Shown: positions 24,016-31,323 of the stretch, in pieces
Layout of the letters: each line of letters opens with the position of its first letter
Position numbering within the stretch: the stretch's first letter is position 1
Made by a program: the position numbers and the translations under genes
Assembly: GCA_017461225.1 (NCBI GenBank)
Contig: JAFTYV010000032.1
Location: 1-64,000 of the forward strand
Length of the DNA: 64,000 bases
Source of the DNA: Candidatus Methanomethylophilaceae archaeon
Lineage (GTDB): Archaea > Thermoplasmatota > Thermoplasmata > Methanomassiliicoccales > Methanomethylophilaceae
Direction of reading: 5' to 3'
Notes under the pieces: generated by a model
Database searches by the model: none
What the model was told of the DNA's origin: nothing
The model's input: the letters and a program-made list of their open reading frames with translations, nothing else

Positions 24016-25239
24016 TCAGAACGTCCTGACCTTGCCTTCGATGATCATATCGGAGACCTTGTCGACGTTGTCGAGCCACTCCTCGGCGATGGACTCGGCC
24101 TCGGACCTCCACTTGGGGAGGTTGGGGTCGTTCTCCGCGTCGGGGAGGACGATCTGGATGGATGCGTTGAGGGGCTCGGAGACGGGCTTACCGATCTGGG
24201 AGAGCAACCTGACCCTGATCTCGGCATCGCTGGTGACCTTCTTCGCGACATCGTCCGCGATGAGCTTGGACATGACGTTGTAGATCTTGCCGATGTGCGT
24301 GATGGGGTTCTTACCTGATGTCGCCTCCATGGACATGGGCCTGTAGGGTGTGATCAGTCCGTTGCACCTGTTACCCCTTCCGACGGAACCGTCGTCACCC
24401 ATCTCCTGGGAGAGTCCGGTGCAGGTGAGGTAGTACACGCCGCGGTCGTAGTCGTCACCGGTGTTGATCTCGAGCTTGAAGTTGATCTTCTCGTCGCCGA
24501 TGACCTTGAGGGCGTTGTCGTAGACCTTGTCGTACATCTGCTCGACGACGGACCTGTAGTGGCCGGCGTCGGGGACGTACTTGTCCACCATGGCGCATGC
24601 GATGGTGACGGTGAGATCCTCTCCGACCCTGGAGGCCATGACCTTGACGTCCTGTCCGGTCTCGGGGAGGTCCTTCTTCATGGCACCGTTGACGTACTCC
24701 TCGGTCTTGAGGACGACGGAATCGGTGATGGAGTAAGGAGCGTAACCCACACCGAAGGATGTGTCGTTGGCGAGGTGTCCGGATGCCTTGTACACTCCGG
24801 TGAGGTCGTCGGATCCCATGCCGAGCTTGGCATCGAGGATGATGTCCGAGTCGACATCGAGGTTGGGGAATGTGGCCCTGAGGTAGTCGCGTGCGGCTTT
24901 GAGTGCGACGGGTGTGCAGGGGAGGGACTTGAGGTCCTTTCCCTCTCCGATGTGGGTCGTCGCACGGCCCACGAGGAGGATGTAGGTGGGGTCGATGACG
25001 GAACCTCCGCCGAACCTGGGCGCTGCCTGTCCTGCGGCGATCTGGGTCTCGTCGGTGTTGTGGTGGAGGACGTGTCCGACCTCCTTCTTGTACATCCTGC
25101 AGAGTGCCTTGCTGACCTCCTCCGCGAGGGCGTCGGAAACACTGTCAGGGTGTCCGATTCCTTTCCTCTCGACGATCTCGACTCTCTTCATGGGGACGGG
25201 GATCTCGTTGAGACCCTCTACGTAAATGTTCTTAGCCAT
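24016..25239 (-). CDS. mat: Archaeal S-adenosylmethionine synthetase
   Basis: A 407-residue enzyme making S-adenosylmethionine from methionine and ATP. It belongs to the archaeal type, which differs from bacterial MetK. Conserved segments: VERKGIGHPDSVSDALAEE (about 25-43), HNTDETQIAAGQA (about 60), IGEGKDLKSLPCTP (about 97), and GDDGSVGRGNRCNGLITP (about 265-285). Complete. It has its own TATA box and an AGGAGCACC ribosome binding site. Confidence 0.95.
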   Translation of the reverse strand: MAKNIYVEGLNEIPVPMKRVEIVERKGIGHPDSVSDALAEEVSKALCRMYKKEVGHVLHHNTDETQIAAGQAAPRFGGGSVIDPTYILLVGRATTHIGEGKDLKSLPCTPVALKAARDYLRATFPNLDVDSDIILDAKLGMGSDDLTGVYKASGHLANDTSFGVGYAPYSITDSVVLKTEEYVNGAMKKDLPETGQDVKVMASRVGEDLTVTIACAMVDKYVPDAGHYRSVVEQMYDKVYDNALKVIGDEKINFKLEINTGDDYDRGVYYLTCTGLSQEMGDDGSVGRGNRCNGLITPYRPMSMEATSGKNPITHIGKIYNVMSKLIADDVAKKVTSDAEIRVRLLSQIGKPVSEPLNASIQIVLPDAENDPNLPKWRSEAESIAEEWLDNVDKVSDMIIEGKVRTF

Positions 25240-25278
25240 GATAGGTGCTCCTATATCTATTGTGAAAGATGGTTTTCC

Positions 25279-25290
25279 TCTTAATAAATG
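25279..25290 (-). promoter_or_regulatory. TATA box of the archaeal S-adenosylmethionine synthetase gene
   Basis: The minus strand reads CATTTATTAAG about 40 bases before ATG 25239, with a ribosome binding site between. Confidence 0.55.
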
Positions 25291-25329
25291 GTGTGGATGG
25301 ATGAAGGGTCGAACGTCAATGGACGAACC

Positions 25330-26244
25330 TCATCTGGAAGCCCTGCGGACCCCACGGGACGTTATCTCGAACAGGTCCATGTCCTCCACGGCGACCACCT
25401 CGGGGAAGTGCTCCCTCGCCTCCGCCTCCACCAGCGAACGGTCGTCGTACCTGTTGCTCACGTGGGTCAGCATCAGGCACCTGACACCGGCCTCGCGGGC
25501 GGCCACAGCCGCCTGGGAGGCGGTGGAGTGGAAGTGGTCCGCGGCCATCTCGGATTCGGACGACATGTAGGTGGACTCGTGGATCAGCACGTCCACGCCC
25601 GCGGACGCCTCCACTATCCCCGGACACGGGACGGTGTCCCCCGTGTACGACACCGATGCACCCGGTGTCGGGGGGCCCACGACCTCCGACGGACTGACCC
25701 CGTTGACGGTCTCGCCCGCCTTGAGGAGGGCCATCTCCGGACCGTCATGCACACCCAGTTCCAGCGCCCTCGCGCGGTCCGGCCTCCCGGGGCGGTCCGG
25801 CTCCCTCACGGTGAACCCGACGGACGGTGTTCCGTGGGACGTGGCGTAGGCGGTTATGCGGAGGCCGCAGACGTCGAACGTCTCGCCGCCCTCCAGCTCC
25901 ACCACCTCCAACGGGTACTGGGTCTCACCCTCGGTGACCGACATCATCGCGGACACGCCGTGTGCCAGCCCCACCGGACCGTACACCGTCAACGGGTCCC
26001 TCCTCCCGGAGAGGCTCATCGTCTGGAGCAGACCGGGGAGTCCGAAGACGTGGTCGCCGTGCATGTGGGTGATGAGGATGGTCCTGATCTTCATGAACGA
26101 GAACGGGGAGACCATCAGCTGCCTCTGGGACCCCTCCCCGCAGTCCATGAGGACTATGTCGGGACCGACCCTGACCGCTATGCAGGAGGTGGCCCTGTCG
26201 CGGGACGGGACGCTCGCCCCGGTCCCCAGGAACAGGAGTTCCAT
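25330..26244 (-). CDS. rnz: Ribonuclease Z (tRNA 3'-processing endonuclease)
   Basis: A 304-residue metallo-beta-lactamase-fold enzyme that cuts tRNA precursors at the discriminator base. The metal site is THMHGDHVFGLPGLL (about 59-73), with further ligands in SYTGDTVPC and LIHEST and the final His in LMLTHVSNRY (about 268). Start MELLFLGTG is the second of two ATGs. It is preceded by the small zinc-binding gene with a 12-base gap and is probably in operon with it. It is relevant that tRNA-Arg here lacks an encoded CCA while tRNA-Leu has one. Confidence 0.93.
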   Translation of the reverse strand: MELLFLGTGASVPSRDRATSCIAVRVGPDIVLMDCGEGSQRQLMVSPFSFMKIRTILITHMHGDHVFGLPGLLQTMSLSGRRDPLTVYGPVGLAHGVSAMMSVTEGETQYPLEVVELEGGETFDVCGLRITAYATSHGTPSVGFTVREPDRPGRPDRARALELGVHDGPEMALLKAGETVNGVSPSEVVGPPTPGASVSYTGDTVPCPGIVEASAGVDVLIHESTYMSSESEMAADHFHSTASQAAVAAREAGVRCLMLTHVSNRYDDRSLVEAEAREHFPEVVAVEDMDLFEITSRGVRRASR

Positions 26245-26256
26245 CATCGCGGACCC

Positions 26257-26469
26257 TCAGTACATCTGGTCGATCTGCCTGTCGGACTTGGTCTCCTTCT
26301 TGAACTCCCTGTAGTGCTCCCTGCAGAGGTGCACCTGGCGGAGCCCCTCCTCCCTGAGCTTGAGGGAGGACCTCGCCACCAGTTTGATGTTGCAGGAGCG
26401 CTCGCATACCCTGTCGCATCCCGCCACGTCGCAGGTGTCGGGTGCCACATCGTGTTTTGCCAAAGACAT
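26257..26469 (-). CDS. Small zinc-binding protein upstream of rnz
   Basis: A 70-residue basic protein with Cys and His spaced as TCDVAGCDRVCERSC (about 12-26) and HLCREHYREF (about 48-57). It resembles small archaeal treble-clef or zinc-finger proteins of unknown role. ATG 26469 is preceded by a TATA-like AGTATAAAAACG at about 26490-26500. Its co-transcription with rnz suggests a link to RNA, which is inference only. Confidence 0.65.
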   Translation of the reverse strand: MSLAKHDVAPDTCDVAGCDRVCERSCNIKLVARSSLKLREEGLRQVHLCREHYREFKKETKSDRQIDQMY

Positions 26470-26551
26470 GCACTGGTCATCTCCGTGGACCGTTTTTATA
26501 CTATTGGCGACCCCTCCAACATTTATTAGTGCGGTCGGCATACATCGGTCG

Positions 26552-27211
26552 ATGACCAAAGTATCCCCGTCGATGCTCTCGGCGGATTTCTCGAAACTGG
26601 GCGAGGAGCTCGTGCGCGTGGAGAGGGCGGGTGCCGACTGGGCACACCTCGATGTCATGGATGGGATGTTCGTCCCGAACATAACGTTCGGGCCCCCCGT
26701 CATCAAGGCCATCAGGAGGCACTCCGACATAACATTCGACGCACACCTCATGATCCAGGACCCCGCCAGGTACATCGGGGCCTTCCTGGACGCGGGCTGC
26801 GACATCATCACCGTCCACTGCGAGGCCGATGGAGATATCCACGAGGCCATATCGCTCATAAAGGCCGGAGGGGCGCGTGCGGGGATCTCCGTGAACCCGG
26901 AGACGCCCGTGGAGGAGCTCCTGCCGTACCTCGGCGAGGTCGACCTGGTCCTCGTCATGACGGTGCACCCCGGTTTCGGCGGCCAGTCCTTCATCGCCGA
27001 GTGCGTCCCCAAGATCGCATGGGTCCGCGAATGGGCGGAGGCGAACGGGAGGGACCTCGAGATATCGGTCGACGGCGGCGTGAACCCCGAGACCGGCAGG
27101 ATATGCACCGATGCGGGGGCGACGGTCCTCGTCGCGGGCTCGTCGCTCTTCAGACTGGACGACATGGCCCCGGCCATCGCCGAGTGGAAGGGTTTCGGCA
27201 GGGACCTGTGA
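26552..27211 (+). CDS. rpe: Ribulose-phosphate 3-epimerase
   Basis: A 219-residue TIM-barrel enzyme interconverting ribulose 5-phosphate and xylulose 5-phosphate. Conserved: SPSMLSADFSKL at the N-terminus, the metal-binding HLDVMDGMFVPN (about 32-43), FDAHLMI (about 62), VMTVHPGFGGQ (about 135-145) and EISVDGGVN (about 170). A TATA-like ACATTTATTAG about 30 bases upstream gives a short leader. FEN-1 follows nine bases later. Confidence 0.94.
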   Translation: MTKVSPSMLSADFSKLGEELVRVERAGADWAHLDVMDGMFVPNITFGPPVIKAIRRHSDITFDAHLMIQDPARYIGAFLDAGCDIITVHCEADGDIHEAISLIKAGGARAGISVNPETPVEELLPYLGEVDLVLVMTVHPGFGGQSFIAECVPKIAWVREWAEANGRDLEISVDGGVNPETGRICTDAGATVLVAGSSLFRLDDMAPAIAEWKGFGRDL

Positions 27212-27220
27212 GGTGCGCCG

Positions 27221-28249
27221 ATGGGAGTCAACCTTTCACCCATCGTCGAGGCCACGGAGATCGAGCTCCAGGACCTCCGCGGCAAGACGGTGGCCGTGGA
27301 CGCCTACAACACAATATTCCAGTTCCTATCGATAATCAGGCAGCCCGACGGGAAACCGCTGCAGGACGGACAGGGGCGCGTGACGTCGCACCTCTCCGGG
27401 ATACTGTACCGCACGGCCAACCTCGTAGAGGCCGGAATCGAACCCACCTTCGTCTTCGACGGCAAGCCCAGCGAGCTCAAGAGCGGCACGATCGAGGAGA
27501 GGATAGCCCGCAGGGAGAGGGCCAAGGTGGAGTACGAGGAGGCGCTTGCGGAGGGGGACCTGAAGAAGGCGTTCTCCAAGGCGCAGCAGACCTCCAGGAT
27601 GACCCCCGAGATACTGGAGACGTCCAAGGAGCTCCTGGAGCTCATGGGGATACCCGTGGTCCAGGCGCCCAGCGACGGCGAGGCGCAGGCGGCCTACATG
27701 TGCCTCAAGGGGGACGTGCACGCCGCGGCATCCCAGGACTACGACTCGATCCTGTTCGGTGCACCCACGCTGGTGAGGAACCTCACCGTGTCCGGGAGGC
27801 GCAAGGTCCCCGGCAAGAGCGTCTACAGGGACGTCCACACGGAGGTCATAGACTCCGCATCGGTCCTCGGATCCCTCGGCATCACCAGGGAGCAGCTCGT
27901 GGACGTCTGCATACTCATGGGCACAGACTTCAACGAGGGTGTCCAGGGCATAGGACCCAAGAAGGGACTCAAGCTCATCCAGAAGCACGGCGACCTCGAG
28001 ACCGTGATGGAGAAGACCGACGTGGACATCCCCGGGTACGAGCAGGTCAGGGCGATATTCCTCGACGGACCGAGATCCGACGACTACTCTGTCAAGACGG
28101 GCAGGATGGATCCCGAGGGGGTCGTGGCCATGATGACCGAGTACGGGTTCTCCGCCGACAGGGTCGGCACCGTGATCAACAAGATCGAGGCCGCACGCAA
28201 GGCCGAGTCCAACAGACGCAAGCAGAGGTCCCTGGACAACTGGTTCTGA
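27221..28249 (+). CDS. fen: Flap endonuclease 1 (FEN-1)
   Basis: A 342-residue structure-specific nuclease that removes 5' flaps in Okazaki-fragment maturation and repair. The active-site acids are in TVAVDAYN (Asp27), FVFDGKP (Asp80), APSDGEAQAAYM (about 150-161), SQDYDS (about 171-176) and LMGTDFNEG (about 233). The C-terminus QRSLDNWF is a textbook PCNA-interacting motif. The gene ends one base before the convergent DUF3793 gene stop, with no spacer at all. Operon with rpe. Confidence 0.96.
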   Translation: MGVNLSPIVEATEIELQDLRGKTVAVDAYNTIFQFLSIIRQPDGKPLQDGQGRVTSHLSGILYRTANLVEAGIEPTFVFDGKPSELKSGTIEERIARRERAKVEYEEALAEGDLKKAFSKAQQTSRMTPEILETSKELLELMGIPVVQAPSDGEAQAAYMCLKGDVHAAASQDYDSILFGAPTLVRNLTVSGRRKVPGKSVYRDVHTEVIDSASVLGSLGITREQLVDVCILMGTDFNEGVQGIGPKKGLKLIQKHGDLETVMEKTDVDIPGYEQVRAIFLDGPRSDDYSVKTGRMDPEGVVAMMTEYGFSADRVGTVINKIEAARKAESNRRKQRSLDNWF

Positions 28250-28903
28250 TCAGGCCCTGACGGCGAGCCTGTGGAGGGGCGCACCCTCCGCCAGCCTGCG
28301 GGTGAACACGTCCCTGCAGTGCCTGTAGGACCTGAACCTCCTCTCCGCTGAATCGAGGTCCCCGTACACCTTCCAGCACCCGATCGCCTTGTATCCGGTG
28401 CCGTTGTTCTCCATGTACCCGCGGATGTCCTCCATGGGGTAGTCCAGGAACACGCCGATCTCGTGGGGCATCCCCATCTCGGCGAACCTCCCCTCGAGAC
28501 GGTCCACCGCACCCTCCGCATCGCAGTCGTCGTAACCGTTCTCGCACAGGAAGCCGCGGACCTCCGGATCGGAGAGCCTCGCCTCCAGGAGACGCGGCCT
28601 GTACACGTAGATGAGACAACCGCAGCTGTCCCCGCGGAGTATGCGCGCACGGACACCGCGGTGGCTGATGGTTGCGACCACGGCCTCGAGGCTGTCCCTG
28701 GTGCCGTCGTGGGGGGTGCACACCCTGAACATGCTGCCGCACTTCAGACCCGCCAGGGTCGGTGCGCAGTGCCTGACCAGCCTCTCCACGAGGACGTCGT
28801 CGGGTACGCGGCACGCCCCGCATGTGCAGCCGTGTCCGCATCCGCATCCCCTGTCCACGACCGGCAGGGTCGCCCCGTCGACGGTGTCTGTCGCATACAT
28901 CAT
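28250..28903 (-). CDS. DUF3793 family protein with Cys-rich N-terminus
   Basis: A 217-residue protein. Residues 40-215 match DUF3793: HCAPTLAGLKCGSMF, a central YVYRPRLLEA, GMPHEIGVFLDYPMEDI and IGCWKVYGD. The N-terminal 35 residues add a Cys cluster (CGCGHGCTCGAC) that could bind metal. DUF3793 genes in Firmicutes often sit near iron-uptake genes, from general knowledge. The promoter here carries two DtxR-like boxes, which fits iron or manganese control. No enzymatic motif is known to me. Confidence 0.75.
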   Translation of the reverse strand: MMYATDTVDGATLPVVDRGCGCGHGCTCGACRVPDDVLVERLVRHCAPTLAGLKCGSMFRVCTPHDGTRDSLEAVVATISHRGVRARILRGDSCGCLIYVYRPRLLEARLSDPEVRGFLCENGYDDCDAEGAVDRLEGRFAEMGMPHEIGVFLDYPMEDIRGYMENNGTGYKAIGCWKVYGDLDSAERRFRSYRHCRDVFTRRLAEGAPLHRLAVRA

Positions 28904-28904
28904 G

Positions 28905-28949
28905 TTTAGGTAATCCTAAAATGATTATTTAAATTTAGGGATACCTAAC
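28905..28949. promoter_or_regulatory. Paired DtxR/IdeR-like operators over a divergent promoter
   Basis: TTTAGGTAATCCTAAA (28905-28920) is a perfect inverted repeat. TTAGG-GATA-CCTAA (28935-28948) is a second. Their centres are 29 bases apart and flank a TATA-like TTATTTAAATT. The TTAGGnnnnCCTAA pattern is that of DtxR-family metal-dependent repressors. Occupancy would block both DUF3793 and the tatD-tcdA transcript. Confidence 0.65.
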
Positions 28950-28992
28950 ATCAATGGTATGAACGATGACGGGGATACACGTCCGATAACAG

Positions 28993-29706
28993 ATGAGCGG
29001 AACGGGTTTCACGGATTCCCACCTGCACATGGTGGAGGACGGGTACGATTCGGACTACGGCGACATCGCCGACTGCCACCGCATGCTCGCATGCACCGCC
29101 AGGAGGGACGAGTGGGCGGCACAGGCGGCGCTGGACGACGGCAGGGTCGTGAGGTTCTACGGGATCCACCCCTGGTACGCGGACGAGTGGTCCGCGGACA
29201 CTCGCTCCGCACTCCTGGACGTCCTGTCGGACGGATCCCATATCGGGGAGATCGGCCTGGACTCCAAACGCGGCGACCTGTCCGTCCAACGTCCGGTGTT
29301 CGAGAACCAGCTGGACATCGCGTCCTCCCTCGGGAGGGTGGTGACCGTCCACATGGTCGGCACCGAGGCGGAGGTGCTGTCGTCGCTCAGGGGGCACGCC
29401 GGTGGCTGCAGTGGCGTGATCCTCCACTCCTACGGGTCGGACAGCTACGTGAAACCGTTCACGGAGATCGGATGTCATTTCTCCGTGTCCCCCCGCATAC
29501 TGTCCCGTTCCGACATCAGGGTCTCCAGGCTCCTGAAGGCGATTCCGGGGGACAGGTTGCTGCTGGAGACGGACGCGCCGCACCACGGGAGGGGGTTCAC
29601 GGGTATGCGCGCCTTCGCGGAGCGCCTTGCGGGACTGATGGGCACGGATGCCGACACCCTGCTGGGGATCGCGGACGACAACGCCGGGAGGCTGCTGGAT
29701 GGCTGA
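28993..29706 (+). CDS. TatD-family metal-dependent hydrolase
   Basis: A 237-residue amidohydrolase-fold protein. The metal-binding DSHLHMV is at residues 8-14, GIHPWYA near 57, IGEIGLDSK near 83, VTVHMVG near 118, ILHSYG near 142 and the last Asp in LLETDAPHH near 197. TatD proteins are 3'-5' exonucleases or broader hydrolases. It overlaps tcdA by eight bases. The upstream DtxR-like boxes may place it under metal control. Confidence 0.82.
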   Translation: MSGTGFTDSHLHMVEDGYDSDYGDIADCHRMLACTARRDEWAAQAALDDGRVVRFYGIHPWYADEWSADTRSALLDVLSDGSHIGEIGLDSKRGDLSVQRPVFENQLDIASSLGRVVTVHMVGTEAEVLSSLRGHAGGCSGVILHSYGSDSYVKPFTEIGCHFSVSPRILSRSDIRVSRLLKAIPGDRLLLETDAPHHGRGFTGMRAFAERLAGLMGTDADTLLGIADDNAGRLLDG

Positions 29707-30409
29707 CGGCATCTCGGACCGCACCGGGCTCCTCCTCGGTGACGAGGGGGTGGAGCGGCTCCGCTCCGCATCCGTCGTCCTGTGCGGATGCGGTGCCGTC
29801 GGCGGGTACGCCCTGGAGGGGCTCGTCAGGGCGGGGGTCGGCAGGATACGCGTCGTGGACGCGGACGTCTTCTCCGGATCCAACCTGAACCGCCAGATCC
29901 TGGCGACCGTCGACACCGTCGGCAGACCGAAGGCGGAGGTCGCGTGCGAACGCGCCCGCTCGATCAACCCGGACATCGACATCGAGGCCGTGTCCGTCAT
30001 GGTCTCCGAATCCACCGTCCCCGGGATCGTGGACGGCGGGTACGGCATCCTCGTCGACGCCATAGACACGGTGGAGCACAAGGTGGCCCTGCTGAGGCAC
30101 GCGGCGTCCACGGGGACGGTGACGTTCTCGTCCATGGGTGCAGCCCTCCACATCGACACGCAGATGATACGCGTGGCCCCGCTCGCATCGACACGGGTGT
30201 GCCCGCTGGCCGCAGCGGTGCGCAAGAGGACGAGGGACCTGGACACCTCCCGCATCACATGCGTCTTCTCCGAGGAGCCGCCGATCGCCAGACCCGGTGA
30301 CAGAGACGAGCACGGGAAGAGCGTCCTCGGCTCCCTCCCGACGGTTCCCGCCGTGTTCGGCATGACACTCGCCAACCTCGCCATACGCCACATCGTCGAA
30401 GGACGGTGA
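29699..30409 (+). CDS. tcdA: tRNA threonylcarbamoyladenosine dehydratase-like E1 enzyme (TcdA/ThiF family)
   Basis: A 236-residue E1-like adenylating enzyme. The nucleotide-binding GCGAVGGYALEGL is at about 31-43, DADVFSGSNLNRQ at about 54-66, and the adenylation and C-terminal segments VDAIDTVEHK and SSMGAALH follow. The overall pattern fits TcdA, which cyclises t6A37 of tRNA, rather than ThiF or MoeB: no CxxC zinc pairs are seen. A tRNA-modifying role next to TatD is inferred. Confidence 0.78.
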   Translation: MADGISDRTGLLLGDEGVERLRSASVVLCGCGAVGGYALEGLVRAGVGRIRVVDADVFSGSNLNRQILATVDTVGRPKAEVACERARSINPDIDIEAVSVMVSESTVPGIVDGGYGILVDAIDTVEHKVALLRHAASTGTVTFSSMGAALHIDTQMIRVAPLASTRVCPLAAAVRKRTRDLDTSRITCVFSEEPPIARPGDRDEHGKSVLGSLPTVPAVFGMTLANLAIRHIVEGR

Positions 30410-30464
30410 ACCGGCCCGGTTCCCTGTGACAACTTTATTAATCGTCAAGTGCTAGTGGTCATAA

Positions 30465-30493
30465 TAAGTTCGAGGACTCGAAAAAAGTTCGAG
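30465..30493 (+). promoter_or_regulatory. Direct repeats resembling LytTR-binding sites
   Basis: TAAGTTCGA (30465-30473) and AAAGTTCGA (30484-30492) are direct repeats 19 bases apart. Each nearly fits the nine-base LytTR consensus centred on GTT. TTCGAGGACTCGAA (30469-30482) is also an inverted repeat. They lie just downstream of the probable TATA element TTTATTAA (about 30434-30441). Confidence 0.4.
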
Positions 30494-30517
30494 TATCGGA
30501 CCGACGGGGGAACCGCT

Positions 30518-31264
30518 ATGGGAAGCGCTCAGGACCTATTCGACAGGAACGGGACCAACTTCGATGACGTCATGTACATCGTGAGATCCGGAAGGAAAAC
30601 CGTCGTGCATCTTCAGGACGGCAACGTCCTCGGGACGTACGCACCGCTGAAGGACGTCGTCGCATCCCTCCCCGCCGGGGATTTCATACACATCAACAAG
30701 AGCTCCGTCGTCTCCAGGCGCCACGTGGTGGCGGTGGAGGGGAAGTCGTACGTCATGTCCGACGGCACGGTGCTCCAGGGACGCGTCCGCACCCCCGGGG
30801 AGCACAACAAGAACCGCGAGAGCATCAAGCTGATGAGGCGCAGGGAGTCGAACCCCACGTTCAACCCCGGTCGCATGTTCGAGGGCATGGGCAACTTCCC
30901 GCTGCCGTTCTGCATCGTCGAGCTCCTCCCGGACGTCTCCGGACGCGGGGCGGAGCTGAAGGTCCGCTACCACAACGACAGGTTCGAGGAGATGGTCGGC
31001 ATGCACGGGATCGACATCGTCAACCACTCCCTGTACGACTCGTTCGAGAACCTCGACAGGAAGTGGTTCGCCACCATGTCGGAGGTGGCGCTCAACGGAG
31101 GGGAGGCGGTGATCGTGGAGAGGAGCCGCGAGGTCAACTGGATGCTGTGCTGCTACAGACCGTCCGAGGGACACTGCGGGGTGTTCTTCATCAGGAACGA
31201 CGACGCCATCACGGATGCGATGAGGGATTTCATCGGGACCGACGGGACGTCGCTACATTTTTAA
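30518..31264 (+). CDS. LytTR-domain transcriptional regulator with C-terminal sensor-like domain
   Basis: A 248-residue protein. Residues 10-100 read as a LytTR DNA-binding domain: DVMYIVRSGRKTVVHLQDG, YAPLKDVVASLP, FIHINKSSVVSRRHV and the final strand region. Residues 125-248 look like a PAS-type module (PFCIVELLPDVSGRG...RYHNDRFEEMVGM), so the sensor follows the output domain, opposite to the usual REC-LytTR order. ATG 30518 has a GGGGGAACC ribosome binding site and lies downstream of the TATA box; the longer GTG 30449 frame would start before the transcript. LytTR proteins are rare in archaea. Confidence 0.75.
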   Translation: MGSAQDLFDRNGTNFDDVMYIVRSGRKTVVHLQDGNVLGTYAPLKDVVASLPAGDFIHINKSSVVSRRHVVAVEGKSYVMSDGTVLQGRVRTPGEHNKNRESIKLMRRRESNPTFNPGRMFEGMGNFPLPFCIVELLPDVSGRGAELKVRYHNDRFEEMVGMHGIDIVNHSLYDSFENLDRKWFATMSEVALNGGEAVIVERSREVNWMLCCYRPSEGHCGVFFIRNDDAITDAMRDFIGTDGTSLHF

Positions 31265-31323
31265 CCGTCACTCGGATGGTGTCCCAGATTCCGGGAAAGA
31301 TAACCCGGGGAAAGGGACGAGCG

